This document shows positions 43,576 through 56,742 of a DNA stretch of 64,000 nucleotides, one piece after another. How positions within the stretch are numbered: the stretch's first letter is position 1; the number at the start of each line of letters is the position of its first letter. This stretch comes from Metallyticus violacea. Lineage: Eukaryota; Arthropoda; Insecta; Mantodea; Metallyticidae. Below the pieces are notes generated by a model. It searched no databases, was not told where the DNA came from, and saw only the letters and a list, made by a program, of their open reading frames with translations. A program made the translations under genes and the position numbers. The DNA lies in NCBI GenBank assembly GCA_030762175.1, contig CM060843.1:31530001-31594000 (forward strand), in the 5' to 3' direction.

Positions 43576-46500
43576 TTTCACCATTAATTTATTTTCAATT
43601 ACCATACATCTCCCATTCTAATTTCTTCTAATAGTTTTCCCACTTCTCCAAGTCAATACTTTCTTCCCAGTGCATCTCTTTGGTATATAAGACATTCTTT
43701 TAGTACATCATTATTGTCTACTTTCAAATGTCTATACCAATATTTTAAGATTCTTTCCACTATTATTCCTTTCCTTCATACTCTTCCTAATTCTACCATA
43801 CTTACCCCCCTTGGTGAACTTTTTGGTAACCCTAGAACCTCTCTCCAAAACATTCTGTGCACTACATCAACCTTTGTCCACCCCTTTGACATTCCCCAAA
43901 TTTCTACTGCATACATCATCTTCAACTCAACGACAGCCTCATGTAGTCTTTCTAATCATTTCATTGATGATGTGGGAACTTTATACAACTTATTCTAACA
44001 GCTTTCATAGCCAATTTACCTTTTACTTGTGCAAAGACTGACCTCCCACCTTCCATTACTTGTAAATCTCATCTCCAAATAATCAAATTCTTTCGCTACC
44101 TCTATTGGACTTCTATTTATAAACCATCTCTCTCTTTTCTTAATTTTGTTTCGTTATTAAATACTATTATCTTTGATTTATTACTATTTTTCTTCAACCT
44201 CCATTCTGCACAATATCTAATAATTTCATCAATGGCATGTTGTAATCCTATCACAGTTACTGTCCCTGTTATAAGATCATCTGCAAAAAGCAATCCTGGT
44301 ACTTTCTTCTTTCCAATAATTGGACAATGTCTATTTTTTTTTTCTTCTTAATTCTATCTAGGATATCGTCTATATATAAATTAAATAATATCAGATTCAA
44401 TTTACATCCCTGCCTCAAGCTCAAATTTTGAATTGTATAGTTTATGGATCTATTACCTTCATATCTAACACAATACCTTCTTTCTTCATATAATTTTTGA
44501 AGTCCTAAAATAATTGGTGCCAACTTCCTTATATCTGATTTTGTATACCAGTGCATCACTATTTATTGTATCAAATGCTTTCTCAAAATCTGCAAAGAAA
44601 ATGTAAGCTCTGCCCCTTTTATTTCTTAAATATTTACCTACTGTACTATGAATTATCATTATATTATCTATTGTTCTTCTTCCTTTTCTAAAATTTGTTT
44701 GAAATTCTGATAATTACCTTCCATATCTGTCCAATCATGCAACCTTCCTGCAAATATACAAGTGTATATTTTACTTATAATTGATAGTGGACTAATTCCT
44801 CGATAGTTATTCAAGTTATTTATATATTGGAACAATAGTGCAACTTTCCAACTCATTAGGTATTACCTTTTTCTCCTTAATTCTATTTAATAATTCTGTT
44901 AGCATCCTAATACCTCCTTCCATTTCTCCAAAAGCTTTCCAAAATTCTCCTGGAATTACATCTATTTCTGCAGCCTCTTTCTTCTTCAACTTTTTAATCT
45001 GGTACCCTACCTCATTCATAGTAAACTCTTTTTCTCAACTTTTTATTCTATATACAATACTATTAATTCATAACTTGCATCATTCCTGCCACCTAACAGG
45101 TTTCTAAAGTAATTCTTCCACTTCCTTGGGGTTATCTTATTTCCTACCCTTCTCTTCCTTAAGACATCCTTCATAACTGACCACATATATTTACTGTCTT
45201 AGCTATCACTGGTTCTTTAATTTTTTCATCCATTCTCTGATGCCACTCTTTTTATTTTGCACTAGGCACTTATAACCCCCTTTTTTTAAACAACAAAATT
45301 TGCCTATCATCTTCCTCTTCTGACCTCCTTCACCTTATTAAATCCTTAAACATTTCTTTCTTTACCTTAACACATCCATCATACCATCTCTTTGTATTTC
45401 CTCTTTGATTCCCTTCCATCTTACTTCATGCCCATCTTACAACAGACTTCATCTTTTCAATGCTCATGTCTATCTTTCCTACCTTAAGTGCCTCTAGAAT
45501 TTCATACTTTCTTATTTCCCCTATTTTGGATATCAAATTCTCCCAGAAAAGCTCAGCATACTCCTCTTTCCATCTAAAACATTTTTATATATTTAATTTT
45601 ATTGTTTTTTCCTCCCTATAGCATTCCCCTATACTCAGCCTCATTTTTAGTGGAAAATGTGCACTACTTGTTATCACTTGCAGGACTTTGAAATCTGCCA
45701 ACACTTGGTCGATTCCTAAACTAAATATCATATAATCTATCACACTCTGACCATTTATATTCATAAATATAAATTCTCCTTCTTGGTCTTCACTTCTTAA
45801 ACCATTGCACACAGTTGAATTATTCAGCTCACAGAAATGGGTAAATTTTCTACCTCATTGTTTAGCACCTTATCTCTACTTTTCCTTACCTGCTCCTCTC
45901 TATTCACCCACACACATTCATTCTCCAACCCCATAAAGCTTATATGATGTTCACATACCCTGGCATTAAAACCCCAAACTATAATAAACTCCATACTAGC
46001 ATACTGTCTACTGAACTTCTCCATACTATCATTTAGTTTTAAGTACAAATTTTCATTGTAAAACTGTGATGACTCAGGTGGTTTATACACTATACCTAAT
46101 GCTACGCATAGTTTCTTTCATCTAATATATCTTTAACCACATTACTTGCCCATTTTCTACAAGTAATACTTCATTCACATCTTCTCCACTACTCTTATTT
46201 ATAAATACCCCTATACCACCAGAAATTCTCCCTCTATACTATTCCTTATACCATGATTACCTATATAATCATAACATTCCACTTCTATCTTTTCATCTTT
46301 ATACAATCAAGTCTCAACCATTACTATCATGTGTCCTATCTTTAGCACTTCAAACACCTCATCACTTATCATTTTGGTGTTAAACCCTCCACATTCTATA
46401 ACACCACCTTGCAGTCCAATTCCTACTTTGAACCACTCCATCCTCCCTTAAATTTCTCCAACTTAACTCCATACCTGATTCTTCTTTTGCCCACACCCAC

Positions 46501-48275
46501 ATTTTCCTTATCAGCTGTCCTGGACGGGAGCAGCTTGGAGGTTGAAGATGGAAAAAACACATGCACTAGAAGTCAAGTGAAACTGGATAAATTTAGGTTT
46601 CAAAGTAAAGATTCAGCATGGGATTCAAATTATCAATAATATTGGAATGTTGAAGGTTTACTGGAAAAAGTGTGCAGTAGTGAAATCCTTGACTTTTTTA
46701 GTGTTAGGGGTGTGAAAATTCAAAATAAAGGAAGAGTATCAGGTGGCTTGGGATGATTTATGAGGAAAGAAAAAGGATTTATAGTAAAAGAAAAAAAAGA
46801 GTTAGGGAGTAATTCCGTGTTATGGTTGTCTTTTCTCAATATTTACCCAAAAAGTAGCTATGTATATATTTGTATTGTGTATAACCATGCTAGTACTTCA
46901 GAGTACTATGATACACATGTGTTTAGAAGTTTATGGTATTGAGGAGCTTCGAAATAAATATGAACAAGTGGAAATAATAGTAACAGGTGACTTTAATGCA
47001 AGGATAGGGGAGGATCAGATACAGTTAACTAACCTAAACAAAGAATGTGATATGGATTTTGAATTAGAGAGAGGATATAGTTCTTAAATAAGGAAGGGAA
47101 AAAGTTCTCAGATATCTGTGAAAAATAATGTTATACCATGTAATGGGCTGAGAGGGTCCGACTTTGATGGGGAGTTTGGACAAAGTGTGGTAAATTATAT
47201 ATGTTGTGTTCACTCATTATTGATAATATGATGAGAGAATTTGATGTTATGAATATGGTACTAACGACTTGTCATTTCCTATTGAGATTAAAATTTGGGG
47301 AAGCAAGGGGGGAAAAGAAGGAAGTATGTACAGGGAATTTTAGGCATATTTAGGTATACAAATGGACGGAAGAGAAACATAATTCATTTTGTGCAGAGTT
47401 TAAACGTGCAAAGAGGTAAAATTTTACAAAAGGAAAGAGAGAACCTAATAAATACTAATAAAGTAGGACAGGCATTAAAAAAATTAGAATATAATGCAAA
47501 ATGGGCTGGGAATGATATGAAAGCAGAAGTTTACGATGAACAAAAGGAAATGTTTGATAAAGATGTCAAATGGCAAAGAAAAGAGTAACTCAAGAGCTAA
47601 AAAATTGTAGACTGGAAAAAGAGCAAAGAGAACATTTCTTAATACTTAGGTGGAGATATAGGTGCCTCATTGAGGAAAAAAAGAAGGAATAGGATAAAAG
47701 AATAAGTCAAATGTTAATGCAAAAGTCTATGATACAAGGAAAATATGGTCAGTAGTTAAAAGTTTGTGCAGAAATTGGATAGGGAAAGAAATATAATATC
47801 TAAAGGTTGGTGTGCTCATTTTAACACTTTATTAGGGCAGAAGAATTTAATTAGAGCAGAAACAGATTTCATAGCAAATCAGGGAGTTGTTGACTTAGAC
47901 AGAGGGATTACAAGGAAGAATTCTGTGATCAAATGAAAGAGAAAGGTGAAGACAGCAACTGGTATTAATGGTATTCCAGAACAATTCTGAAAGATTTGTG
48001 TTAAGAAAGATAATAGGAGAAAAATAGTAGAAACAAGGGAAATATCCAAGATATTTAGAATAAGTATGATAGTACCCATATATAAAGGGAAGGGTGATGT
48101 GAATAATCCAGCCAAATTATAGGGAATAAGTCTTTTCATTTTAGGTAAAAATTTTACTGGAATTCTAGCCAGTATATTACAGAAATGGGTTGAGAAAGAG
48201 AAGAAATCAGTTTCAAACAGGGAGAAGAACTGCAGATAATGTTTTTGTAATAAAGACAATTGTAGATAAATACAC

Positions 48276-49543
48276 GGTGGTATCCACAGTATTCAGGACT
48301 GGTGCTGCCATCTCGACAGTAGTTGCAGTAGAGTTTTGTACTGCTAGGTGGCAATACCAGCACATCTGATGAGTGAATGTTTAAAGTTTCATGCAGCTAG
48401 GTAGATGTATTGAGATTCTATAGTACTTTTCACGATACTCTTTGTGTAGTGTGTGGCTATTTTACGATGGATCCAAGATTAGAACAGAGAGTGTGCATCA
48501 AATTCTGTGCAATCTCGGGGAAAATGCTACAGAGACCCTCGCAATGATTCAACAAGTATTTGGGGACAAAGCATGAGTCATACACGTGTTTTTGCGTGGC
48601 ATACTCGGTTCAGGGCCGGTCGTACAGCTATTGAAGACAATGCTCACACCGGTAGGCCATCAGCTGCACCACGCCTGACATTGTTGCCAAAGTTCAACAC
48701 CTCGTTAGTTAGGATCGACGTCGAACCATTGAAGACCTTGTTCATAAAGTGGGAATTGATTATGGAACATACCAACGAATTTTAACTGATGAATTGGGCA
48801 TGCATCGTGTCGCCGCAAAATTTGTGCCAAGGATCCTGACTGCTGATCAGAAGGCGCAGCGTGTTGAAGTTTGCACGAAGCTTCGTCAGGCCGTATTCTT
48901 GTCCAGGATCATCACCGGCGACGAGAGCTGGATGTACAACAATCTCCCAGTGGAAGAGCCCGAATCCACCAAGACAAAAAAAAAAGCGAGACAAGTGAAG
49001 AGCAAAGTCAAGAGCATTCTCCTCGTTTTCTTTGATACCTAGGGGATTGTGCACAAAGAATTCGTCCCACCAAATCAAACAGTGAATTCCACGTACTACT
49101 GTGATGTTTTGCGACGGCTCCGTGAAAATTTGCGGAGACGATGGTCCGAACTTTGGCGACAAGGGAACTGGCTGTTGCATCACGATAAGGCGGCCTGTCG
49201 TATTTCCTTGTTCACCAGGAGCTTTTTGACGAAAAACAACATGACGGTTGTCCCCCACCCACTGTACTTGCCTGATTTGGCATCCTGCGACTTCGCTCTA
49301 TCTATACCCCAAACTGAAAATCAAGTTCCAAGGACGTCGGTTCGACACAATTGAGAGGAGTCAAGAAGAAACACTGTCTGTGCTAAACACCCTCAAAGAA
49401 CATGACTTCCAAGATGCAGGAAAATGGCAGAATTGCTGGGACCGGTGTATACATGTGGAAGGTAACTACTTCAAGGGTGGCGGCGGTCAAAGTAAGTTTT
49501 TGACCAGATGGCAGCACCAGTCCCAAATATTCTGGATACCACC
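48276..49543 (+). mobile_element. Mariner family C nested in LINE 1
   Basis: The terminal inverted repeats match closely (GGTGGTATCC at the left with GGACTGGTGCTGCCATCT further in; complement at the right). A TA lies 3 nt outside the left repeat, and in the duplicated copy of the right junction (49800-49806) a TA lies 3 nt outside as well, so the true ends are at about 48273 and 49546. The flanks fall between two consecutive RT motifs of LINE 1, so the mariner inserted into an existing LINE. Confidence 0.92.
48465..49500 (+). pseudogene. Mariner C transposase (DD34D), broken
   Basis: In order: VFAWHTRFRAGRTAIEDNAH and TGRPSA (HTH), RILTDELGMHRVAAKFVPR, first catalytic D in RIITGDESW, HKEFVPPNQTVNSTYYCDVL, second D in WLLHHDKAA (normally HDNA), third D in YLPDLASCDFA, and the C-terminal RRFDTIE, DFQDA and WDRCI..EGNYF blocks. 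34 residues lie between the last two D. At least three frameshifts, an in-frame stop before VHKEF and the N-to-K change next to the second D show it is inactive. Confidence 0.88.
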
Positions 49544-50009
49544 TCACATTTAAGCAATAAAAGGGGAGGGATTTACATGGTATTTATAGACTTTGAGAAG
49601 GCATTTGATACCATCAAATACAGAAGCAATGTGATTAAAATTAAAAAGGAAAGGAGTAAGTAAATAAAACTATTAAAAAAGATATATAGTGAGTACTTGT
49701 TTTGTATCAAATTTGCAGATGATGATGTAACAGATTATATGCAGAGTAAAAGTAAGTTTTTGACCAGATGGCAGCACCAGTCCCAAATATTCTGGATACC
49801 ACCTCATATTTAAGCAATAAAAGGGGAGGGATTTACATGGTATTTATAGACTTTGAGAAGGCATTTGATACCATCAATACAGAAGCAATGTGATTAAAAT
49901 TAAAAAGGAAAGGAGTAAGTAAATAAAACTATTAAAAAAGATATATAGTGAGTACTTGTTTTGTATCAAATTTGCAGATGATGATGTAACAGATTATATG
50001 CAGAGTAAA
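49491..50009. repeat. Tandem duplication across the mariner/LINE junction
   Basis: AGTAAGTTTTTGACCAGATG starts a segment present twice head to tail (49491-49750 and 49751-50009). Each copy holds the last ~53 bp of mariner C plus ~207 bp of LINE 1. The copies differ by a single indel (ATCAAATACAG versus ATCAATACAG) and a C/T change at the junction, so the duplication happened after the mariner insertion and is fairly recent. Confidence 0.95.
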
Positions 50010-51339
50010 ACAGGAGTAAGACAAGATTGTAAATTAAGTCCAACACTATTCAATTTCTATATTAATGGCATTTTGGAAGAGACCGAAAGAGTTAAGTTAC
50101 ATCTACCAGTAATATATAATAAGGAAATGCCAGAGTTGCATTTTGCAGGTGATTTAGTAATTACCTCTATATCTAGTGGAGGATACTTTTTGTAAACAAT
50201 GGCAATTGAAAATAAATTAAAAGAAATCAAAGATTATGGTTTTTAAATGAGGTTATAAGTTGAGAAATGATGAAAAATGGCAGTTAAATGGGAGAGAAAT
50301 AGAGATGTAAGGAAATTTAATTATCTAAGGACAGTATTAAGTTCTAATGAAAGTAGGAATGAATAGAAAAATATAGCAAAAGGAAAAGGAAAAGCAGCTA
50401 TGAGTGTTATAAAAGCTGTCTAAGAAAAATTCCTGATATAAGAGTGAATTGGCTGGAAAGAATTTACTCAACCACAGTGGAAGCAAAAATGTTATATGGG
50501 GCAGAAATATGTGTGTAGAGGATGCATGGATAGTTGTTGATAAAATAAATAGAATTTTTGTAAATTGATCTTAGGTTTACCAACTGCATCCTGAATTAGT
50601 ATAGCACAGCTAGAATTAGGTATTTCATCAAGAAATAATAATTACAAGAATTATGAAATACTTATTCTGAATTACCACATTAAAAGAGAGTGTTATTATA
50701 AAGAATGTTTTAGTATACAAGAGAAATGTAAGTGGAAAGAATCATGGTATTTCAAAGTGCAGGGAAATTTTACAACAGATAGATTTGGGAAAAGTATAGA
50801 TTATTAGGGAATACCAAAACAGAGTATTTTGGAAAGAAATAAATCTAAGACTGGAAGATAGTGAATGACAAGAAATATTTGGTAGTTTGGGTGAAAAGAG
50901 TTCGTTGAGACTTTATACGGTAATAAAAATAGTGTGGACAGGGAAAATTATATAGAACAATGTGATAAAGCATGTTGGGAAGGATTTGCTTGGGCTAGAA
51001 CTGGAGTTATAAATTTAAAAGGATTAGGATATGATAAAGAGGTAGGAAAATGTTTAATGTGTGGAGAAACCAATAGGGATTTTCATTGTTTATTATACTG
51101 TAGGCCCACAAATTGTGGAGAGAAAAGGTTTGGCAAAAAAAATGGGGAAATATTAATTAGAGATATTTAAAAGGAGAGAAGAATATAAAAGTGATAGGGA
51201 ACTATTTGGGTACAGTTAAAGAGAGATGGATAAGAATGACAAAGAGGAAGCTAAAAGGAAATGTAACCTTAGAAATACACACAATAGGTCAGAAAAGTAA
51301 AAATTGATAGGATAATACCTCATTTGATGGCCACCAATA

Positions 51340-53290
51340 CACAATAACCTGGAGTTGTGTCTTCAGACCAGAATATAGCAACTTTAGCAAAAAAGTATTT
51401 TAATGAATATTAATTTTGGCAAAACATGGGTGATTTAAAAAGCTGATTGCATTTGTTATTTTATTAGGAATATATATAATGTTGGTTAGCATGATAGCCT
51501 GATTATTATATATGCGAATAAGACTAATAATGAACCAAGAGCTAGGATTCAAAATTAATTGATTAATAATTGTATTTGATTATTATGAAATGGAAATATG
51601 TCAATTTTATTGTAATATCATTTGTGTTTGTTGGAAATATTCAAATGTCACATTAGCTGTCTCCATTATGCTGCCCTCAGAAGTTGACACCATTTTTAAG
51701 TCCAGTGCCACTGACACTACTATGCATTCCCCTCTCATATGTTGTGACGTCGCCTCCCTAGTGATGTCCTTGATTTGTAGTTGACGTGCTACTGATCCTC
51801 TCTCCATCACTTGATGATATACTGAAGAAAATATTTTATGATTTGGCTGCTTCTGATAATGCTGTTTTATACAACTGCATAGCTATGCATCCACTTCCAT
51901 TTCTGTGAAAATACAGGAAAATCTTATTGACCTGTACACAAAATAAAGCATTGTACTTTGACATGTACTGAAACTAATTCCACAGAAATAAAAACCTAAT
52001 AAAAAAAAAAAAAAGGGAAAGGAAAGGAAAGGGAAAAAAAACAAAAAAAGAAACTGAAGTGTTAAAAAGTTTCTTTGATAACAGAACATATTAATCTTGA
52101 ATATTTTAATAGTTTTCCTTAGCAACTCATGATTATCTTCATCATATAATTACAGTGATTATCTTATTTAGAAAATAAATTGAATAACAAGTTATAGAAT
52201 TTTACTTAGTAACAGAAATATGCTAACTATAATATTTTTATTGTAACTTATTAATGAGGCATTTCCAGACATCTATTAGTATAGTCTTTTGTTTCTTGTT
52301 CACCTAAGTAGAACTTGCCCAAAGTTTGTAAAAATATTTGTGTATATTTGAATAGAAGAGGGGGAAGAGAACAAAATGTTCAGATATAATAAATGAAACA
52401 ATGAAAGAGCATGCACATGCACACACACAAATAATACAATATTTCAAATAACTACATATCCTTCCTCACAAATTGAAGAAAGAGGTCATATATTTATTTC
52501 TTAACATTAAGGAAAAATTACAAAATCAACTCCATGGAATATGGTAAATGGGTTTTGAGATATATGTGTGTTCAGTATCTCTATTAAATAGGAGACCTGC
52601 CTTCAAATTCCATTTATCATTTTTATATGCAGTAGTATTTTCATTAAGATATAATTGGTTACTGCACTTACACCAGGGCATATATATTTTACAATTCCAT
52701 ACCTGAATAGTATAGTATTAATAACTTATTTTCTATTGTATACTCTGCTTTACTTTTCCGTTCAGAATTTCATTATAAACATAATATATGTGTTAATTAT
52801 TCTAAATAATGCCTGTATTATTCATTACATTTGTTTCTTTTTAAGATTGTTCTAATTATTTAGTTTCTGTATTAATTGGCATATATTTTGGAGTCCATTG
52901 AAATAGGTGAATATTTTATATCTATTAACAGAGTATGTATTGTTTCACAAAAAATACTTGATTTACAGTGAGAACCATTTTTGTTTAAATTATCCATTTG
53001 TTCTCTCATGTATTATTTTTATATGGCATAGCATTGAAATTAATTCCACCCTAATTTTTGGTTTAGTATAAAGAGCTATCAGAAATGTCTTTGCTGTTTG
53101 TTTTAAGGAAGTTCACTAAGAACAAAGATTTTCTAGTCATATCTCCTTGCAATTAGCATGCTGATGATATTTTACAATCGCAATAAACAGATCTTTCTAA
53201 TAATATTCAGAAGTGATAATTAGCATGAATACCTTCTTTGCCACACATATTTTTAATATCCTAAATTGTATTAAAATAATCATTAATTGC
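51340..53290. other. No gene recognised
   Basis: AT-rich DNA with a (GGAAA)-type run near 52012-52035. A GC-richer island at about 51640-51810 is open in both directions for ~65 codons but shows no domain I recognise. Confidence 0.3.
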
Positions 53291-53299
53291 TTTGAAGAC

Positions 53300-53480
53300 T
53301 AAGCAAAGTGGTTTAGTTGATAAAACTTGAGAATTACATTTGGGAGGTTGCAGGTTCAAATCCTGAGGCCTGATAATCTAACTAGGTTTACATGATTTTC
53401 TTTAGACCATTTTAATGGGAAAATGTGGATTTACCTTCTATATCAGGGTTAATCTTCATTTATCTCAATGTGGTTCTGTT
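53300..53480 (+). mobile_element. SINE-like element, family 3
   Basis: An A-box-like AGTGGTTTAGTTGATAAAAC and a B-box GCAGGTTCAAATCCTG 40 nt later, in the order and spacing of a tRNA (tRNA-Lys-like), followed by non-tRNA sequence. The anticodon arm does not fold properly. Single copy here, so the 3' limit is uncertain. Confidence 0.5.
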
Positions 53481-53639
53481 TATATCTTTGTATGCCTGGT
53501 ATTGGCCTACCTCCCCAAACCAACCATGGTGCTTGTACTATGTGTTTGGTTCAGAGTATACTATTTCCCAAAGGCAGCTGGCTTCAGGACATCAGTAGAT
53601 ATAAGCGCCAGGATGTAAGTTTTACATATAGGGAAAAAT

Positions 53640-54340
53640 AATAGAATAACTAGGGAAAGAAGAATTACTGTAAAACATAATTTTAATTCAACTAAATATT
53701 AAAATATGAATTCTTAGATTGTGAAATAAACAGTTTTTCATGCAGAATACACATTAACCAGCGAATGTAATTTCTTGGCATAAGAACGTCGAAATGATTT
53801 CAATAGCTGGCTATGGAAGCTGCAGTGGACAAAGCAACACCTGGGCACATTTCATCTGGATACTTCAATTTTTCCTTTCACTCATTAATTCAATTGAGAG
53901 TATAATTGCAATTTTCCAACAGGAGTTAGCACAGTATTAAAAAGGAAAAACTTGAAAAGAAATTCAATTGAAGCTCTATGAGATGATAGCAGTTTCTAAA
54001 TTATTGGATGGATTTGAAGCTTAAACAAATTAAGAATATAAATAGAAGAAATGAAGCGATTAAGATCATAGCGTAATAGAATATTCTTTGAGAAATAAAA
54101 GAATATGAAAGAAAGAAGGGGAAAAAAAACTCAGAAATAAAATACAATATTTGGAGTTAAATAACCATTTTAGCACCTTTAGAATGAATGAATTTGGTAA
54201 GTTTTTCCCACTTTTGTAAAAGCATTCCCTACAAACTTTGTTTGCTTACATTCTAAAATACAGTGCCAAGTACATTTAAAACATGAAACATGAAACTGCA
54301 TAACAGTGCAGTTTTAAGCAATTTTATTTTCACATGTATA
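53640..54340. other. No gene recognised
   Basis: AT-rich DNA. The right part may be the 5' untranslated end of the Penelope element that follows. Confidence 0.3.
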
Positions 54341-54353
54341 ACAGTGGTACAAT

Positions 54354-54848
54354 GTGAGCTCTGGTAAGGTTAACTTTTTTAATTACGTAACATCAACCTT
54401 TAAGACTTCAAGAACTAGATACAATATGGAACACAGAGTAGAACTCAACCAATCACTCCCAAAACATGAACTTTTTAATATACAGTTATACAATCATAAA
54501 GCAGAAATAAAACGTTATCAAAAACTTAAAGAAAAAAGGAGATGCAAAACAGCAGATATCAGATTCATAAACAGATGTATGAAAGAAAAAGTTTGCTCGA
54601 AATTTATCAGAAAAATAGTAAAATACAGCAATAATAGTCAGATACAAAAGGCAGCTGAAAAGAAAGTATTGGAATTAGAAAGACACAAACATTACGCCGA
54701 TATTGCACATATAGACGTGAGGCTATATGAATTACATATGAAATTAAGTAAGTCGATAGGAACCATTGTATGGGATAATATCATGAGAAACGAATTGGAA
54801 ATCATCAGTTTCAGAATAAAACAAAAAACTACATGCCAAAAAAATTAA
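54354..54848 (+). CDS. PLE2 N-terminal domain
   Basis: Open for about 164 codons. Basic and helix-rich, with repeated KxxE/K patterns (RYQKLKEKRRCKTADIRF, KAAEKKVLELERHKHYAD, KLSKSIGTIVWDNIMRNEL) that suggest a coiled coil. It ends where PLE1 begins to match (VWDN versus IWEN). It corresponds to the variable N-terminal region upstream of the RT in PLEs; function unknown. The true start may be upstream of the first in-frame codon. Confidence 0.6.
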   Translation: MSSGKVNFFNYVTSTFKTSRTRYNMEHRVELNQSLPKHELFNIQLYNHKAEIKRYQKLKEKRRCKTADIRFINRCMKEKVCSKFIRKIVKYSNNSQIQKAAEKKVLELERHKHYADIAHIDVRLYELHMKLSKSIGTIVWDNIMRNELEIISFRIKQKTTCQKN

Positions 54849-54849
54849 T

Positions 54850-56160
54850 TTGAAATTTACACGGAAAACAAATAGATAAAAATAAAAATATCAATGAGAA
54901 ACCTAACCTTGAAATAATTAATCTTAATATAATAATTAATCTTTAAGAAAAACTGAATGAGGATGAAACAAAATTATTAAATAACGGCATCAATATATGT
55001 GTCAATTTCTCATCAAACATTGACGAATATATTACAGATATCGAATTAACCATTAAGAAATTACACTATAGATAAAAATTAGATTAGGAAATAATCGTCA
55101 GGAATATTACAGGAAATTAAAAAACATAGCCAAATCCCCAAATCTTACCAAAAAACCATAAAATCATTAAATAAAAAAAAGTCATATATACAAAAGCAAA
55201 TAAGGAAACCAAATTGTAATTCTAGACAAAGAAGATTACCAACATAGAATGCTAGAATTATTAAACAATAAGGAATTCATTGAAGTAGAAAAAACCCCCC
55301 TACACAAATGCAAAAAATCAATAGAAGACATATTAAAAGGAAATAGCTAACTCACAAATTCAGATGTTTACAAAATCAAAATACCTAATCCATCAATAGC
55401 TAAAATAATAGGATTACCAAAAATACACAAATGGGGAAAAGACATTAGACCAATAATTAACAATATCAATACCCCATGTTACCTCCTAGCTAAATGGTTA
55501 ACTACACGATTTAATACAAGCATTCCAAGCATTCCAAAAGAGAAAACCCTGAATTTGTTAAAAAAAATGGCTACTATCTAACAACATTGCAGAAACACAC
55601 ACAAAAGAATATGTAAAACTCACAGAACTATGTTTGGAACAAGCTCACTTCACGTTTGAAGGAAAGTTTTATAAACAAAAATCATGTTTAATGATGGGTA
55701 GTCCACTATCTCCATTTTTGGCTGATCTGTTCATGAGCTATTTTGAAATACATATAATGAGAGCCTTCCCATATATATTCAAAACATAGTAAAGATATAT
55801 AGATGATGTGTTTGCCATTGTAGAAGATAGATTCATAGAAGATGCATTGAAACTGTTGCACTTGCAAGAACAAACCATAAATTTCACTATGGAAACCAAG
55901 GTTAATAATACTTTACCTTTTCTGGACCTAAGGATAATAAAATGGAATAAAAATATTGAATTTGGTATATACAGAAAGGACACACATACCGACAATTACA
56001 TAAATGCAAAAGGTTTTAACCCCAGACCCCACAAGGAAGCATCATTCAATAGTATGACATATAGGCTAGTTAATACATCACTCAGTAAAGAAAAATACAG
56101 AAAAGAATACGCACAGCATAAATTAATAGATTTAACAAACAAATGGTAGATAAAAAAATA
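54850..56160 (+). pseudogene. PLE2 reverse transcriptase, broken
   Basis: Scattered frames show NQVVILDKEDY-type residues, IIGLPKIHKWGKDIRP and LLAKWL, PSIPKEKTL, then LMMGSPLSPFLADLFM and motif C RYIDDVFAIVED at about 55795-55830, with LPFLDLRIIKWN, TDNYIN and NPRPHKEASFNSMTYRLVN following. Motif C keeps YIDD, unlike PLE1. Stops (for example TAG just before motif C) and frameshifts break the protein, and the palm A box (the FDV block) is largely deleted. Confidence 0.8.
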
Positions 56161-56316
56161 AAAAGGAAATTAAACTAATCACTACACTACACACTTAAAG
56201 AAAATACTTATCAAAAATTCACATATCACCCTTATGCTAACCATAAATTCCAAAAAGATTTCAAAAAGTATAACATTACTCTGGCACCAATAAACAGATA
56301 TGGTGTTGGTAAATTA

Positions 56317-56742
56317 TTGAATATAAATAAAATTAAACAAAAAAAGAAGAAAGAAGAAAATTCAGGTATATATAGAATGAATTACAAAGATTGTGAAAAA
56401 ATATATATAGAAAAAACAAAGAGAAATCTGGGGATAAGATTAAAGGAACACTGGAGAAATATTAGACACAAACAAGTAGAAAAATCAGCAGTGGCTGCAC
56501 ATTTTTGGAATGAAAATCATGAAATAGAGAAGGACATAACATTACTAAAACCAATTCAACATCCGAAAGAACTTAATATATGGAAAAAAATTTACATAAA
56601 AAAATATGAATACAAACTTATGAATTTTGATATACCGGAAGCATATTATTTAAGTTCATTAACAGACCACCAGAGCAAACATAGCAGCATACATACCTTG
56701 CTGAAATTGACTCCTCAGTCGTCGTTTTGGTTGACAATGTGA
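56317..56742 (+). CDS. GIY-YIG endonuclease domain of PLE2
   Basis: An open frame with NSGIYRMNYKDCEKIYIEKT: GIY is intact, YIG has become YIE, and the first cysteine of CxxC is replaced (NYKDC). Then RLKEHWRNIRHKQ, VEKSAVAAHFWNENHEIEKD and NIWKKIYIKKYEYKLMNFDI. It is close to the PLE nuclease consensus. The loss of the YIG glycine suggests reduced or no activity. The frame ends in TGA at the start of the terminal repeat. Confidence 0.82.
   Translation: MNINKIKQKKKKEENSGIYRMNYKDCEKIYIEKTKRNLGIRLKEHWRNIRHKQVEKSAVAAHFWNENHEIEKDITLLKPIQHPKELNIWKKIYIKKYEYKLMNFDIPEAYYLSSLTDHQSKHSSIHTLLKLTPQSSFWLTM

Larger units (their letters stand above)
42880..46570 (-). mobile_element. LINE 2 (APE-type non-LTR retrotransposon), minus strand
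   Basis: Read right to left: endonuclease with DEVFEVLKIGHMIVMVET, GNHGIRNSIEG, VYKPPESSQFYNENL, the NAR box as VWGFNARVCEH, and SVIDYMIFSLG; RT with NEVGYQIKKLKKKEAAEID, SCTIVPIYK, NNYRGISPLSIISKIY, LSLRQGCKLNLILFNLYID; then a C-terminal segment near 43.0-43.3 kb with HYMWETRESWFHCLIE (part of a zinc knuckle). Many stops and frameshifts. A Penelope end fragment (about 43400-43575) interrupts it. It is clearly related to LINEs 1 and 3. The clade is not assigned. Confidence 0.82.
46600..51330 (+). mobile_element. LINE 1 (APE-type non-LTR retrotransposon), plus strand
   Basis: From the left: endonuclease with WNVEGLLEKVCSSEILDFF, VSGGLG, and the NAR box EIIVTGDFNARIGEDQ (about 46970-47020); RT with NNPANYRGISLF-like residues (about 48100), FQTGRRTADNVFVI (48210-48250), then the palm box VFIDFEKAFDTI (after the mariner), GVRQDCKLSPTLFNFYING (about 50010), motif C as LHFAGDLVIT; and a zinc knuckle CLMCGETNRDFHCLLYC near 51050-51110. 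The second half of the RT is separated from the first by a mariner at 48276-49543. Catalytic FADD reads FAGD, so the enzyme is dead. 3' end placed only approximately. Confidence 0.85.

Noticed and set aside
48782..49258. A 158-codon minus-strand open frame over mariner C
   Set aside because: It is antisense to the transposase, whose motifs are on the plus strand; no domain of its own.
51590..51810. A short gene in the GC-richer island
   Set aside because: Open in both directions, no domain and no splice or promoter support.
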